The notes: generated by a model from the letters alone, not told the origin. Shown: positions 25,769 through 39,559, counted from the stretch's first letter. The stretch is 64,000 nucleotides of DNA from Cornus controversa (GCA_026545225.1 CM048845.1:117617033-117681032), one strand, 5' to 3'. Numbers and translations are program-made.

Positions 25769-26954
25769 TGATAAGTGCACAAAACATGTTATTTTATATC
25801 TCCTTTAATTACTCTTTTACTTTATTTAAATATTCTTATCTTTTCATTTTGTGTTTTATAGGGATTGATTTCCAAATAAGAAGAAAAGTAGCGAAAAAGG
25901 CCTAAAAAGGATATATATAGCCAAAGATAAATATCAGAAAAATTGTAGGAGAGATGATATTCTGTGCAATCTACTTCACAAGAGGTCTCAAGTTCAAAAC
26001 TTTGCAAAATACTTTTTTGCATGGCCACGTCTACAGTCCAGAATTCAAATTAAAGATATGGAGATCAAATATTAGATATTTAAATTCAAATTTTTGTATT
26101 TTGAATCTTTGTTTTTTGTATTTTGAATTTTGTATTTTAAATTTTGTATTTAAAATTTTTTCCACCTAAACCATTCTCCTTTAACTCTATAAATAGGGGG
26201 TCTTAGGGGATGGTGAAAAGGGTTAAAAATTGTAGAAAAAAATAAAGTGTAGTTGTAAATAATTTTTTTTGTATTCATTTTCTTTTTTCTTGTAAACATC
26301 CTTCTCAAGGGAGTGATGAAGCCACCATGGCTGAAGTATAGGTAAGTTGTTTTATTTTCTTGTCTACTTTTTTCTCCTAAGAGCATTCTTCTACTCTTCT
26401 ATTCTGGATTTTATTTTCTAAAATTAGAGAAAGGATTCTTCGTGTTTGCCAAATAATGGTAATTCGAAGAATGCCTACCTCTGTTTACCTAGCCAATGTG
26501 TATCAGATTAAGTAAAAAAATGTCTCTCTCATATATAATCAAGTCATTCTTTTTTATTCCATATTTTCCTTCATCTTTCTAAGTTCTAATTGGATTGGTG
26601 AAGTGTATTGGTTATTGGAGGAAAAACTAGATAAGAATATAAAAAAAACTTTATTTATATGGATCCATGGTGGTGAATTATCTTTCCTTAAGATTTGTCC
26701 CATCATTTGATCTAAGACATTTAATATTAGTTTTTATTATTAAATAAAAAATCAGAATTTTATTTTTTAAATATTCATTTTTCATCTCAAGAGATTTAGG
26801 TTTTGAAGTTTAGACTTGTTATTGATTCTCACTTGAGAGTGGTTCGACCCTGCTTACTGCTATATAGTTTTTAGTAAAGTTTTTGCAGGTTTTATTATTT
26901 TTTGTATGAAATGTAGAAAAGTAACGACAAACATCCATTAATCTACACTCGTCA
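25769..26954 (+). mobile_element. Nested solo LTR (Ty3-like)
   Basis: A 1186-bp block starts TGATAAGTGCAC and ends ACTCGTCA. It is flanked by the 5-bp duplication GTATG at 25764-25768 and 26955-26959. CTATAAATAGGGGG near 26190 is a TATA-like promoter word. There is no internal region, so this is a solo LTR left by recombination inside the older Copia element. TGAT...TCA ends and kilobase length suit Ty3-type elements; family is inferred. Confidence 0.8.
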
Positions 26955-29900
26955 GTATGTTTGTATTTAAGCAGACTAGTGCTCACATTACCTATAACTT
27001 AGTTCCTAGCCTTAATATAGGCTACATCCTCTTTGTCTAATATTCTCTAGAACACCCTTTTACAAATATCTTATATTATTACAACCTAATTTACATATTA
27101 CTACAAATCCTTATAATCCTCCAAGTAGGTTAGTAGGGTGTGACATCAAGATTATGACATTAAGCAGGACACAACTGCATTATTTTTAATATTGATCAGT
27201 TGTTTAATATAATTTGTCATGATATATATTTTCTATTAAATATTTTGACATTACAACATTGATACATAATTAACTAAGTTATGGAAACATGTCAAAATAT
27301 TACAGAAACTGTCATTATTTTGCATATGACTGTGATTATTAATTGATTGAGGATTTGATCCCGTTATAAGAAACTTTTGCCAGATTAATTGAATGTGCTA
27401 CCAAAGTGATTCATTTATGAAATCTGTACAATTTTCTTAGTTCAAAGGTTAAAGGATCAAAATTGCATTTTTGGATTATAACAATTAAAAATTCATCCAA
27501 AGGAGATTTTTATACGGTTCAATTCAAAAATGGCACATTATAATATATACAATGTAAAATTTGTGAAGACTTTTTCTTGCCCAATGGTGTTGAAGTTTTT
27601 ATAAATTTTGCATTATTATATATTAGTTTTGTGGTAAAGTGTTAAATTATAGCATATTATATTTCGACCGAAAGGAGATTTATAATAATGCATTTGGAGT
27701 TTTGGGGTTCGATTTTTATTGTTTAAATTGGATATTTTTATTTGTTTCCATAGTTATGAATGCTTATGTTAATATTCAGTCTTCTTCCATTGAGTCATTG
27801 ACTGGAACCAATTTAAGAAATAGAAGTAAGACCTAGATATTGTTCTTGAGTGAGCAAAATATGAGAACACCATATCTCTATTAAGTATGAAGTTGTCTAT
27901 GTCTGAACCTATTTGTGGAGGAATCCCTTAGTGCGATATTGCGAACCAATTCTTATATATCAAAGTAAGACCTAGAGATTGTTCTTGTGGAACATGGGCA
28001 TGGTAAAAGACGTCATAATCATAATAACCCTACCAAGAACATTGTGCCACCCAATGTACTCCAAGGTTTCAAACCAAATAAGAATGAGGTTATGTCTTTC
28101 TTTTGCAAAAAGAAGTGTCATATGAAGAAGGAGTGTTATAAATATAAAGCTGCCTTGAAAAACAAAATGGTAAACCTCTAGTCTTAGTTTATTTTGAGTC
28201 TAGTTGGCCTTCTAACTTTTTGTGGATTGACATTGGACCTTCTATTCATGTCATTCATTCTTTTTAGGGTTTAGGAAATAGCATTAAAGTTGCATTCGAG
28301 TCCTTATTAGGCTTGAGTTAGAGTCTAATTTTTCCTTAGATTTGATAGATGCAGACTATGTACCTTATATGAGAAGGAATTTAATTTTAGTGTCGAAGCT
28401 TGTTGTTTGGAAATTCTTTATAATTTAATAAAAGTGGTTTTAGTTTGTTTCATCATTCTTGTACAATTGGCAATGATTTTTTGTCTGATGGATTATATAA
28501 ATTAAACTATGTTCAATAGCTTTAAGTGCGAATAATAATTTTGGAGATAAACGTGTGCATCTTAATATAAATGATTAGGTTATATTTAAAGAAGATATCA
28601 TCCCTCCACTGGATTTTAGAGATTTTGGTGTTTGCCTTTACGGTATAAAATGAAAGTTGATTAATTCTAGAAAAAAGAGTTCTAGTCATAATCAACAACT
28701 TTCAGAAATCATTCATACGGATATATGTGGTCCGTTTCCTAGTAACAACTTTTGGTGTATATCATTTTTTTTTTTTGTAATTTTGATTGATGACTTCTCA
28801 AGTTATTGTTATATTTTTCTACTATCAGAAAAATTCAGTGTTATTGATGTCATCTTTTTTATTTCTCTCACCCCTCTCTCATTCAAGTTTAATGTCATGC
28901 ATTTGTGCACTCCTAATATACGTAGGAAGGTTGCAAATATCTATGATATTCTATTGGAGTATATGCTTGACATTTGTGAAAAGTTGAATTTTTAGAGTTT
29001 TCTACATTTGTATAGAGAATTGTGAAGTGTTGTGGAATAATGAAAGATTTTAAAAATTTTGTACTAAGTATGTTGATTAGAAAATATTCTAAAAGTGTAT
29101 AGTTATGTAAATTAAAGTTGTAATTATCCGAATATTTTGAAGGAATATCATAGCCATTTATTGAAATGCATCCTAGTCCTCTATTAGGAAGGAGGATGTC
29201 TATATATAAAGGGAATAAGTCTGTAATCATTTCCTAGTTTACTTGCTTTTTAAATTTCTTCCATTCCAATGTACAAAGTGTGGTCAATTACCACCACAAA
29301 ATTCCTCAGACTCATAATTTTGATGTTTGAGGTTGAGGTTGAAAATCAATTACATAGCAAAATCAAAATTGTAACGTCCGATCAGGTTGGGAAGTATTAT
29401 GTAAATACGACGAGTCTGGTCGCCATCTAGGTCTTTTTGCTAAATTTTCCAGATCTTTTTGCTAAATTTCTTCAACAGGTGTATAGTTGTTCAATATACC
29501 ACTGCTGAGATGTCTGAACAAAATGGGGTTGGAGAAATGTGTAACCCTATCCTAAAGGATATGATCCTAAGTATGATTTGCATGTTTTCCTTACCTGAAT
29601 TTTTATGGATTAAGCCCTTAAGACGACCAATTATATTTTGAATAAAAACTTCTTCAAGAAAAGAAGTTAGATCCTAGAACCATTAGTATTGGGTATCATG
29701 TCTAAGGCTATAAATTCTACTGTCCCAGTTCATGGCACTAAAATTGTTGAGACTAATTGTTCATAAAAGATTTTGATTGTTCCTATTACTACTACTACTC
29801 CCATGGAGGTTGTGAATTATGATATTTCATTGATTAGATAAATGAACAACAACTAGTGAGTTTCCACAACCAAAACAACAAATTTTTTTTTTAGTGGGAG

Positions 29901-31303
29901 TGAATTTATGTTTGTTGTTATTATTGTGACGTTTTGTTAGCCTGCATTGATCACAATATTTTAAAAAATATTGGTTAGAGATAATAGGTCATGAATTATT
30001 AAGAATACGTTTTCACCTTTACAGGTATGAATAGGTGAGACATGTTGTTATTTATTCTGTTATTATAAGCCCAATGTATGTTGAAGTATGAAGTCGTAAA
30101 ATTTGAGGTCAGTATACTTCCAAGACTTTATGCTAATCTTGGTTTTGAGCCTTGAGGCTGCAAATAAAGTTTTACAGCAAAGGCCCAAGAATTTTAGGCT
30201 TATTTATACTGAGCTTATTCATGGTTAGGGTAATATGTATATGAAATCAAATTTTGGTTACATATTTATATTGGCTGGAGGTGTTAAATAGTGCTGCATT
30301 TCCTCATCTACCATGCAAGCTAAGTTTATAGTCTGTTATGAAGTCACTGTTCAGGTTATTTGGCTAAAGAATTTTATTAGAGGTATTCATATAGTAGACT
30401 CAATTATGAAAGCATAAAGATATTTTGTGACAATATTTCTGGCAGTATTTTTAATTCCAAGAACAATAAGAGGTCTGGTTCTAAGAATATAGATATTAAG
30501 TACTTGCTTGTAAGGGAGAAAGTGAGAGAAGAACAAATAGTGATTGACCACATAGAGACTAAGGCAATGGTAACAGACCCACTAACTAAAGCCTTACCCA
30601 TTGGGTTATTCAAGAATCATATAATTAGCATAGGTTTGGTAGATTCTTTTGATGTACTTGGATAGTGGGAGTTTATTCATTTATTTGCTCTTATTTTATA
30701 GCATTCATAAAAACTTTTTAGTCTTATCTTTTATGAATATTTGGTAGCTCATAAAGTTTGGAGCATTACTTTTTCAATTTAAGAATATTCTTTTTGTGCA
30801 CATATGGTATTATGAATTGTATGAATCTCGTGAGGAGATATAAAGTTTGAAAGACTACATTTGCATTCAGTATACGGTTATTAACTGAATTTTTTATGCC
30901 TCATGTCATAAGGTTATTACAGATATAAAGTTGAAAGGTATGATTGTCTTGCATTAAAGACATAAAAGCTTCGAGTTTGAAATATAAGGAGTTTTGTGAA
31001 AAACCATAAAATTGGACCGAAATAGATATAACATAAATAATCACATAAAGATGTTATTTTTCATGTATTATATATTTGTCGGGGATCCATGTGGATAATG
31101 GTGCTAATGTTGTGATCATGGATGGTCATGTATGATTATATGTACATAAACCACTATGGTTCGCGTTGGTAGTATTATTTGACAGGATATTGAACTAAGG
31201 TATTTTCATATTTGGTTTCTGTGGCCATTTAAGTTAATCCAATCTGAAAATTTTATTTTAAAAACAAAAATTCATGTAATCAATGTTTGCCCAAGTGGGA
31301 GAA

Positions 31304-31809
31304 TGTAAGAATTTTGGGCTTCCATTGATTATTATTTTATAATAATTAAAATTCGGATTGATGATTGAGATCAAATAGAGAATTACCGAATACCCTATAC
31401 AGATGTGATTATAAATACTTATTGGGTTACGGTGTACCTTAGTCACATTTTATCATGTGTTTAGAGATATATATATATATATATATATAGGAGAAGATAA
31501 TGGTGACGTTGGTTACCATGATCTGATAGAGGTAACATAAAGTGATTATAATCTAATCGTTCCCTTGATGAGAGGAATTTGATCAGATCTCTTCATATAT
31601 ATAGCTTGGTCCCCACTCTCACATATACGCCACATACGGTTAGTCTTGCCCCATTTAGAGACTTGAGCATAAATGAAGAGAGTGGAAGACCAGAGCAATA
31701 AAAGGTTGGATTTCTTCAAGACGCTTCTGAGTTTATTAATGGCTTCCACATGTATGTTTAATCTATCGTGTGTTATAAGCATGTGTATGTATTCCGATTT
31801 AATCTTACA
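31304..31809 (+). repeat. 3' LTR of the Copia element
   Basis: 506-bp partner of the LTR at 24583-25113, preceded by the polypurine tract and followed by the GTCCA duplication. Confidence 0.9.
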
Positions 31810-31814
31810 GTCCA

Positions 31815-32595
31815 AACCACAAAGGATATGAGTGTAATTTACCCAAATATTTATTATTCATATTTTATATATGTTATATTTATATAGACATACAATAGAA
31901 CTAGATACATTTTTGTGCAACACTCACCTACCACTTACCTTGGTCCTTATATGACACTCACCTACCACTTACCTTGCACTACACTTATCTACCACCTATA
32001 TTGTATTGCACTCACTTAACCTATAAATAGACTCTTTGTACAACTTTTGAAATATCATAAAGAATTAGAAATTTATCTCATTCTCTCTTTCTAAAACTTT
32101 AACATTATAGACTTGTTATCAGATAATTTACCGAATATAGTTGACCTCTAAAATGTAGTTGAAACATTTCATTGCATCATAAAAGATTTGATTAGATTAG
32201 CCAATTAAAAACATAATGTAATATCTAATATTAAATTTGTAAGGTTCTAAATATTGAGTTAGTAACCTCGTTGTGCTCTTGAAAGTTGAAAAATCTCGAA
32301 CAGATTGTAAAACTGCAAGGTTGGTTATTTTGATAAATATTTTGTCCGTTTAAGTTCTCATCCAAATTATACATATTATTATTAGTGCTTTGTACTTTGT
32401 AGTCGAGTTAATTGAAGTCAGCTTAATTAATTAGAGTATCGTCAAATTAGAATTAAAAATTAAATTAAAAATACAATACCCAAATATGTTTTTACACGGG
32501 CACTTGAAAAGAAAAAATCTAGTAATATTAATCTTTTGATTTAATCAACATCATCATCCTTGCCTTAATCACACATGAATGAGGTCGACCACATG
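31815..32595. other. AT-rich stretch with possible old LTR fragment
   Basis: CACTCACCTACCACTTACCT is repeated near 31923-31985. It is followed by CCTATAAATAGACTC (about 32020) and a C/T-rich leader ending near ACTTGTTATCAG. This order looks like the end of a decayed LTR, but no partner was found. No gene is seen. Confidence 0.35.
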
Positions 32596-34120
32596 TGTTA
32601 AGAATTGTGGTTCGTATTCCTAATATAATAAAGTTTCTATATAGAGTTGTATTTTTAATAGGTAATTCTTAGATGATAAGTTGTCTTGATTTTTAAGGAA
32701 TTGTAATCCTTGTGTAACAATGAGTGGGTTTGGAGACTCTATAAATATAGATAGAGTTGAGTGAGAAGGTAGAGTGAGAGGAAATATGTAAGGGGTTAGT
32801 GAGTGTTGTGAGGAGATGAGGGGTATATGTAATTCTGAAAGGAAAGATGCCAAGAAAGAGTGAAAGAGTATGTGTGGTAGGCATATTTTTCGCGTGTTGT
32901 ATATTATGTTCTCAATATAGTGAAATCTCTCTTTCCATGGACGTAACCTTATAGTTGGGTGACTCATGTAAAATATTGTGTTGTGCGTGGATGTGTTTGA
33001 TTATTATCTCCTTATAGGTTTGTGTGATTGTGGATGTGATGTATGCTTGCGTTGTGTTGAACGAAGGAGGATTAATTCCCAACGAGTGGTATTAGATCCA
33101 ATGGTGGATCCGAGCCTATGGTTGGTTCTGAAGATTAAAGTCGAAGATTGGTGGTGTGTCAGAGCAGAAAGTTGATCGTGGAGAGTTATGGAGATATAAT
33201 CAGAGCTGATGAAGATACGAGGATGATGATGGTGTGAAGCCCTTGAGGAACAAGTCTTAGAATAAGCCAGAGGATGTTTATTTTTAAGATAGATCGAGTA
33301 AGATGATGATATGAAGAATGAATGTTTGTTGTTTTTGGCCCAGAAAAACATTAAGGGATTTTTGATACGTTTTAGCCTAAAAATAAGCAACAATGGAAGA
33401 AAAGAGAATGAAACAATGAGTGAGAAAAGAAAAAAGTGTGGGGGTAAAGATGATTATGATGAGGATGATGAATGATGATGACGACGAGAATGATGTGTGA
33501 TGATGATGATTGATTGGTGGGTTACTATGCGTGAGCAATTGAACACCAATAGGAATGATTTGATGGAATTTAGTTTGAAGTGGAGCTATGGAAGAGCGCG
33601 TTGATGGAATTTGAGCCAAGATTGCGATTATTAGGAATTGTGGCTCATATTCCTAATATAATGAGGTTTATATATAGAGTTTTATTTTTAATAGGTAATT
33701 CTTGGAGTACAAGTTGTCTTGGTCTTTTAGGAATTGTAATTCTTGCGCAACAAGGAGTAGGTTTGGAGATTTTATAAATAGAGATGGAGTTGAGTGAGAA
33801 GGCAAAGAGAGAGAGGAAAAATGTAAGGGGTTAATGAATGTTGTAAGGAGAGGAGATGGTATATGTAATTCTGAGAGAAATATGCCAAAAGAGAGTGGAA
33901 GAGTGTGTGTGGTAAGCATACTTTCCATGTGTTGGACATTCTCTTCTCAATATAGTAAAATCTCTCTTTCCATGAACGTAGCCCTAGAGTTAGGTGAACT
34001 ATATAAAATATTGTGCTGTGCATGGATGTGTTTGATTATTATTTTCATATATGTTTATGTGATTGTGGATGTGATGATATACTTCCGTTGTGTCAAACGA
34101 ATGGGGATTAATTCCCAGCA
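32596..34120 (+). mobile_element. TRIM-like short LTR element
   Basis: Two ~490-bp direct repeats, 32596-33084 and 33629-34120, flank only 544 bp of internal sequence. A primer-binding-like TGGTATTAGATC (33087-33098) lies just inside the first repeat. The 5-bp duplication ACATG occurs at 32591-32595 and 34121-34125. The LTRs carry a TATA-like CTATAAATATAG or TTATAAATAGAG. The interior has no gag or pol, so it was probably mobilised in trans. LTR divergence is well above that of the Copia element at 24583, so it is older. It sits at the left edge of a minus-strand Copia relic. Confidence 0.85.
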
Positions 34121-36790
34121 ACATGAATTATCTCTAAATTGGTTCCAAAAATAAGTATGTCATCCACGTATAGACATAATATCACATGATGTCTATTATT
34201 CTCCTTAAAGTATACATATTTATCGAAATCATTGATCTTTAAACCATATTTTAGTATTGCTCTATCAATATTTTTGTGTCATTGCTCAGGAGTTTGCTTA
34301 AGGCCATATAATGATTTAACTAATTTACACACTTTATGTTCTTGGCCTTTAACTATAAAATCCTCTGGTTGCTCTATATATATCTTTTCTTATAAGTTTT
34401 CATTAAGAAATAAGATCTTAACATACATTTGATGAATAACTAAAATATGTAAAGATGCTAGGGTTACTAAGATCCTAATGGTAGTGATATTAGATACAGG
34501 TGAATATGTGTCAAAGTAATCTATATCTTTCTTTTGTGAACCCTTAGTTACTAGCCTATCTTTATATTTGTCTATACTCCCATTAAGTTTTAGCTTTTTT
34601 TAAAAACCCATTTGCATCCTATGGTTTCCAGGAGGCAAGTTAGTTAATACCCATGTATTATTTTGAATTATAGATTAAAACTCACTATTTATTGCCTCTT
34701 TCTAAAATGGAGCGTCTATGAAAGTCATGGCTTCTTTATAAGTAGTAGAATCTCCTTTTACTAAGAAAGTATAAAAATCATCTCCAAAATTTTCTCTACT
34801 CTAACTCTCTTACTTCTTCTAAGTTCTTGTGGTTCAGTTTCTTCCTCTAAAGAGGTACTAGTAGATGAAATATCACTTGAAGATGATTTATCAATTACTG
34901 GTTTAGGAATCTTTGATTTATAGAAAAAAATATTTTTTTTAAAAGTGACGTCTCTAGATTCGAAAATTGTATATTAGAAATCTCACTTATTTCAAAATTT
35001 ATTACTAAGAATCTATTGGCGCTACTATTCTTGGCATACCCTAAAAAGATGGTGTCTATAGTTTTAGGACCTATCTTCTTCCTTTTAGGTTCAGGTATAA
35101 AAACTTTAGCTAAACACCCCCACACTTTTAGAATTTTAACATTAGGAGCTCTATGTTTCCATATCTCAAATGGAGTGTTATTATTATCACCCACAATTAC
35201 TTGATTAAGTATAAAACATGCAGTGAGCAATGCTTCCCCCCACAAATTTATGGGGCACCAGAACTCGAGAGCATTGAGTTAATCATATCCAAAAGAGTTA
35301 TATTATTCCTTTTAGCTACCCTATTAGATTGTGGTGAATATGGAAGAGTTACTTCATGTATGATTCCATGTTCTTCATAAAAATATTTAAACTCATTAAG
35401 ACTATATTCACCACCTCTATCAGATCTAAGTCTTTTGATTTTCTTCTCTGGTTGATTCTCAACCTCATTTTTGTTCACTTTAAATTTCTCAAAGACCTTA
35501 TCTTTAGTTTTGATCAAGTATAGATAGCAATACTTGGAGCAATCATCAATGAATGTCACAAAGTATTTATTTTCACCTCTAGTTGGAGGTCTATTAAAAT
35601 CACACACATCACTATGTATGAGTTATAAGAGGTGAGTATTTCTGTCTACGGACTTATAAGGTTTCTTATGTTGCTTAATTTGTACATATATTTTACACTT
35701 ATGTTTGAAATCAACATAGGATTTGGGTACTAAACTGAGATCCATCATTCTTTTAATTTTCTTCAAGCTCACATGTCCTAATCTCTCATGCCAAGTGTCA
35801 TAAGATTCAACAATAAAAACACGAGGAAAATTTTTATTGATTTTTAGAATCACATTCAATTTGAACAAGCCTTCACTGACATATCATTTTCCAACAAAAA
35901 CATTATTTTTTGTAATAACAACTTTATTAGATTCCAAAACAACTTTGTATCCTTGTTGAACTAAGGACGACCCACTAACTAGATTTCTCCTCATTTCAGG
36001 AATATATCGCACTCCCTTTAAAGTTAAGATCTTTCCATATGTCATCTTTAAGTCCACATCTCCAATACCGTGTACTTGTGTGATTGTATCATTTCCTAGA
36101 GTTACACCTCCTCCACTTGAGTTCTGATAAGATTTAAAATAACTATGCTTAAAACAAACATGTACACTAGCATTAGAATCTAACCATCAATCATCATTAT
36201 GATATGTGAAGTTTATACTTGGATACCTTATGGAGGGTTCGCTTGAGTTTTCTTGATCCATCAACATATTTACATGATCTTTTGGATCTCTTTCGTTCAA
36301 ATTTGTCTTGGGCTTGTAAGGCTCAGTCCTTTTGTAGTGGCAATCATTCGCCACATGATTGATCCTTCCACAAACATAGCATGGTTTGTCGCATTTGCCT
36401 TTAGCATTTTTGAGTTTGTTATTATAATGATTATTATAATTGTTGCGAAAGTTTTGACTCATACGATAGTAGTTCTTTTTGTTATATTTTTGAAGTGTTT
36501 CCCTCTAGGTTGGTAACGACCTTTATTGTTGGAATTATTAGAATTTCAGTGTTTCCAACTAGGTTCACTTTAGTTGATTTATCACTTTGGTTGATTATTG
36601 GCCTATGACTTTTTTCAACTCTAATGGAGTTAATAACTTGGGTCAAGGTCAACTTTCCTTACTTATGTCTAAGAGATTTATAAAACTCAAACCAACTAGA
36701 AGAAAGTTTCTCTATTAAACATGACACTTTAAAATCTTAAAGGCAAAGATGGATCTTACTTTATTTAAAATTTTAATAAAATATGTCACT
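34121..36790 (-). mobile_element. Partial Copia retrotransposon relic (gag to reverse transcriptase)
   Basis: Reading right to left there are: a gag part; a CCHC zinc knuckle (CYVCGRINHVANDC, about 36340-36390); a pre-integrase block (ESYDTWHERLGHVSL, about 35770-35830); and an integrase core (TFIDDCSKYCYLY ... LRSDRGGEY ... LPYSPQSN, about 35300-35590). These are followed by the integrase C-terminal LKVWGCLAKV block, and a reverse transcriptase segment with the YVDD motif near 34160-34180. The order is typical of Copia. It is incomplete, has no recognised LTRs and is broken in several places. The TRIM-like element adjoins the end of its reverse transcriptase part. Confidence 0.85.
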
Positions 36791-38900
36791 ATAAAATTCA
36801 ACAATTTAAATACAAATAAATTTATACAACAAATCTAAATAATACAAAAATTTAAAAGAATAAACAATAAATAATATGACAAAAATTTAGAACAAATTTT
36901 TTTTTTAGTGGTACACTATGGATGCAATTTTATATGAGCAAACTAACGATTATAATGATATAAGCAGTGTGAAATACTAAACTTAAGATATATGTAATAT
37001 GAGTTTCTGCAAAACAAAAAAATTCTTAAAAGTTATGAAATTAATACAATATAATATTCCTGAAGCATGTACAAACATAAAAATATAGAACAAAGTAATA
37101 TATCATATGTATTTAAATTTTTTTAGAAAATAGTAGAATTCACATATGAATTAGGAACTAATAATACATTCACATATGTATTAGGAATACAAGAAACATG
37201 AACTAATTAACAATGCTAAAACAAATAAATTAATTACAGAAGAATAAAAAGTGTAATGAAAAATTTCCTCCTACGTTCAGGTGGTGATGATGGTTAAAGC
37301 AGCTCCAAGATATAACCCAATCGCTATCAGCCACTACTCCTCTATCAGCAAGTTGACAGAAAGTACAGTAACAAGTCTTTCACATAAAATTGATTATGAA
37401 AATTGAATCATTTCCTCAATAGGAATCATTAATTTACATTTTGTGGTGGTGGAGGAAGGTGGCGATATGGAGGTGGTGGAGTGGTGTGGTGGGGGTGGTA
37501 ATGGAGGAAGGTGGCGATGTGGCAGTAGGGGTGGTGGCGACGATATGGAAGTGGTGGAGTAGAGTGGTGGTGGTGGCGGTGGAGGAAGGTGGCGATGTGG
37601 TGGTGGTGCAGTGTAGGTGGTGGTGACAATGTGGAGGTGGTGGCAGTGGTGTGGTGGGGGTGGAGGTGGAGGAAAGTAGAGATGTGGCGGTGGTGCGGTA
37701 GGAGTGGTGGCGACGATGTGGAGGTGGTGGCAGTGGTGTGGTGGGGTGGTGGTGGAGGTGGTGGTGGTGCAATGTGGTGGGGATAGGAGCAGTGGTGGCC
37801 ATGTCTGATGATCTTAAAAAATCATTCACCTCCATTACCACCACCATCACACTGGCTCTACCATCACCACCATCATAAAAATTAAGGATTGATTTAAGAC
37901 ATCCAGTTCCAAAAAACAAATGTAGTAGAATACAAAATGCAAAAATTTTGTTGCATTGGTTGCATACCATACCCAACACTGAACATGCATATATACTTTG
38001 AATCATTGTCCTCTGTCTAGTTTCCTCTTTCAACATCATACAGGCATAAAAATCAATGAATATAGCATAAAAACTTTGGTCACAATAACAATAGTTTTAC
38101 AAGAATTAGCATATTTTAAGTCATCAAACCACTAATTTCCATAGGAAGTAAAAGAATAGACGAACAAAAGAGAGACATGTTGTCAGAAAGAGAGAGAATA
38201 TGAAAGAAATGTAAGAGGAATTCACACATGGCATGTATAAATTCCCATGACAAAAAATGGCAGCAGAAAAAGTGTGCATGTTGGTCTCCACTGCACTGGT
38301 TTATATATATATATAATGGTGGCCTTAGAAGTTAAAGAGCCCTTGAAATAAGGTTAAAAACAAAAAGGGCAAGGCATTTCCGCCGCTAAAGGATGTCTAA
38401 AGGCATTCAATGCAAAAGGGAGGAGGTGACACTTTAGGTGTTTAGATTACTCATAACCTAAGTGCCCCCCCCCCCCCGACCCGTCAAGGGTTACCTAATC
38501 AACATATAACCTTGAATATATAATAATGATAGGATAATGATTTGTATAGTGCAAAATTATCATTGAATGTGTAATGAACATGGTATGCATCCATATTAAC
38601 AATAAATGTTCAAAATCAACATTTAAACATATGTAATCATAAGGCATAAATGGTACATGTTCCTGAAATATAAATGGTTAATACATGTTTATCACATGCA
38701 TAAAGTCCACAATCTGGACATGCATTCCAATAAGATAATATAAAGTCTTTATATGAAACTGATATCCGCTATATACGTAATTTTTAAATGTGTCTAGTTG
38801 GTCTTGCTCATAGGTAAGCCTTTCTACACACCTCAAAAGCTATATGAAAAATAACCAATATAAGAGCGTCACTTCTCTAATCTTACTTGAAGCATAAAAC
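36791..38900. other. Non-genic stretch with a G-rich minisatellite
   Basis: Apart from the GTGG minisatellite at 37438-37800 and a run of C at about 38466-38478, this region is AT-rich and shows no supported gene. A 201-codon minus-strand frame over the minisatellite is low-complexity (His/Pro/Thr), so I treat it as a by-product of the repeat. Confidence 0.5.
37438..37800. repeat. G-rich minisatellite (GGTGGTGG / GAGGAAGGTGGCGATGTGG)
   Basis: About five to six imperfect ~60-66 bp units combine GTGGTGGAGTGGTGTGGTGG with GAGGAAGGTGGCGATGTGG. The plus strand has almost no C, giving strong strand asymmetry and many G-runs that could form G-quadruplexes. Confidence 0.85.
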
Positions 38901-38989
38901 AACGATTTTGACACAATCTCGCTCGAGATGGCTGCCGCTGCTGCCCATATGCATTATTGAACGCTTTGAGTTTTATTTTATGAGATTAT

Positions 38990-39160
38990 GGGTATGATGT
39001 ATATTCCGCGATGATAATGTGAGATAATTAAGTGACATGTGACGATATCAAGCATGATATCAAAGAGGAAGTATGATTGGAAGTGTAGTTTATTACACAA
39101 TCACCCCTTTGTTTTTGGGTATAAAAAATCAAGGGCGTGACAACATGGTATCAGAGCGGC
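38990..39160 (+). mobile_element. LTR 3' edge plus primer-binding site (partial LTR retrotransposon)
   Basis: TGGTATCAGAGC at 39146-39157 is the classic plant primer-binding site for initiator tRNA-Met. It directly follows sequence ending GGGCGTGACAACA, which would be the end of a 5' LTR. The start of the LTR, a partner LTR and coding domains were not found. It is a partial and old relic. Confidence 0.55.
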
Positions 39161-39559
39161 TGAAATGGGTTTGACTGCTATGGCTGGCTGAAAATGGTGT
39201 GATTTGAGCTTGGTGAATGAGGGTCCGACCATGGTGGTGGAAGTGACTCTATCATGGAGCTGTGGAAGATGGCTGGTTTTCGGTACCGGTAGGTGAAATG
39301 GGTTTGCTCCGATTTGTTGGCCATGGTGGTGGATCTGAGGTGGTGGCATACCTAGAAGTTGGTTTTCAAATTTTGGTAACATGCCTTCGCATAGATATGC
39401 ACCACCCCAAAGGTGGTGACAATTGACAGACAAGATATGTGGGCGTGGTGCAATGCATGTTCACAAGCCAAGACACAAACAAAGCTTGGCTTTGACATTC
39501 AAATGAAATCCTTATGTGTACGGAGGCACAAGGCATTGCTCGGTTTACTCATGCATAGC

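Larger units (their letters stand above)
24583..31809 (+). mobile_element. Copia-type LTR retrotransposon, both LTRs present, coding region decayed
   Basis: The 5' LTR is 24583-25113 and the 3' LTR 31304-31809; both begin TGTAAGAATTTTGGG and end TTACA. A 5-bp duplication, GTCCA, flanks it (24578-24582 and 31810-31814). The primer-binding site TGATATCAGAGC (25116-25127) fits initiator tRNA-Met. A polypurine tract AAGTGGGAGAA precedes the 3' LTR. Remnants of a zinc knuckle (about 28080-28150), integrase (about 28680-29640) and an RNase H/C-terminal block (about 30290-30660) appear in Copia order. The interior is clearly broken by many changes. LTR divergence looks like about 5-7% by hand, suggesting insertion within the last several million years. 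A solo LTR is nested inside. Confidence 0.9.

Noticed and set aside
37434-38039. 201-codon minus-strand frame rich in His, Pro and Thr
   Set aside because: Its length comes from a stop-poor GTGG minisatellite; there is no domain, and composition follows the repeat unit.
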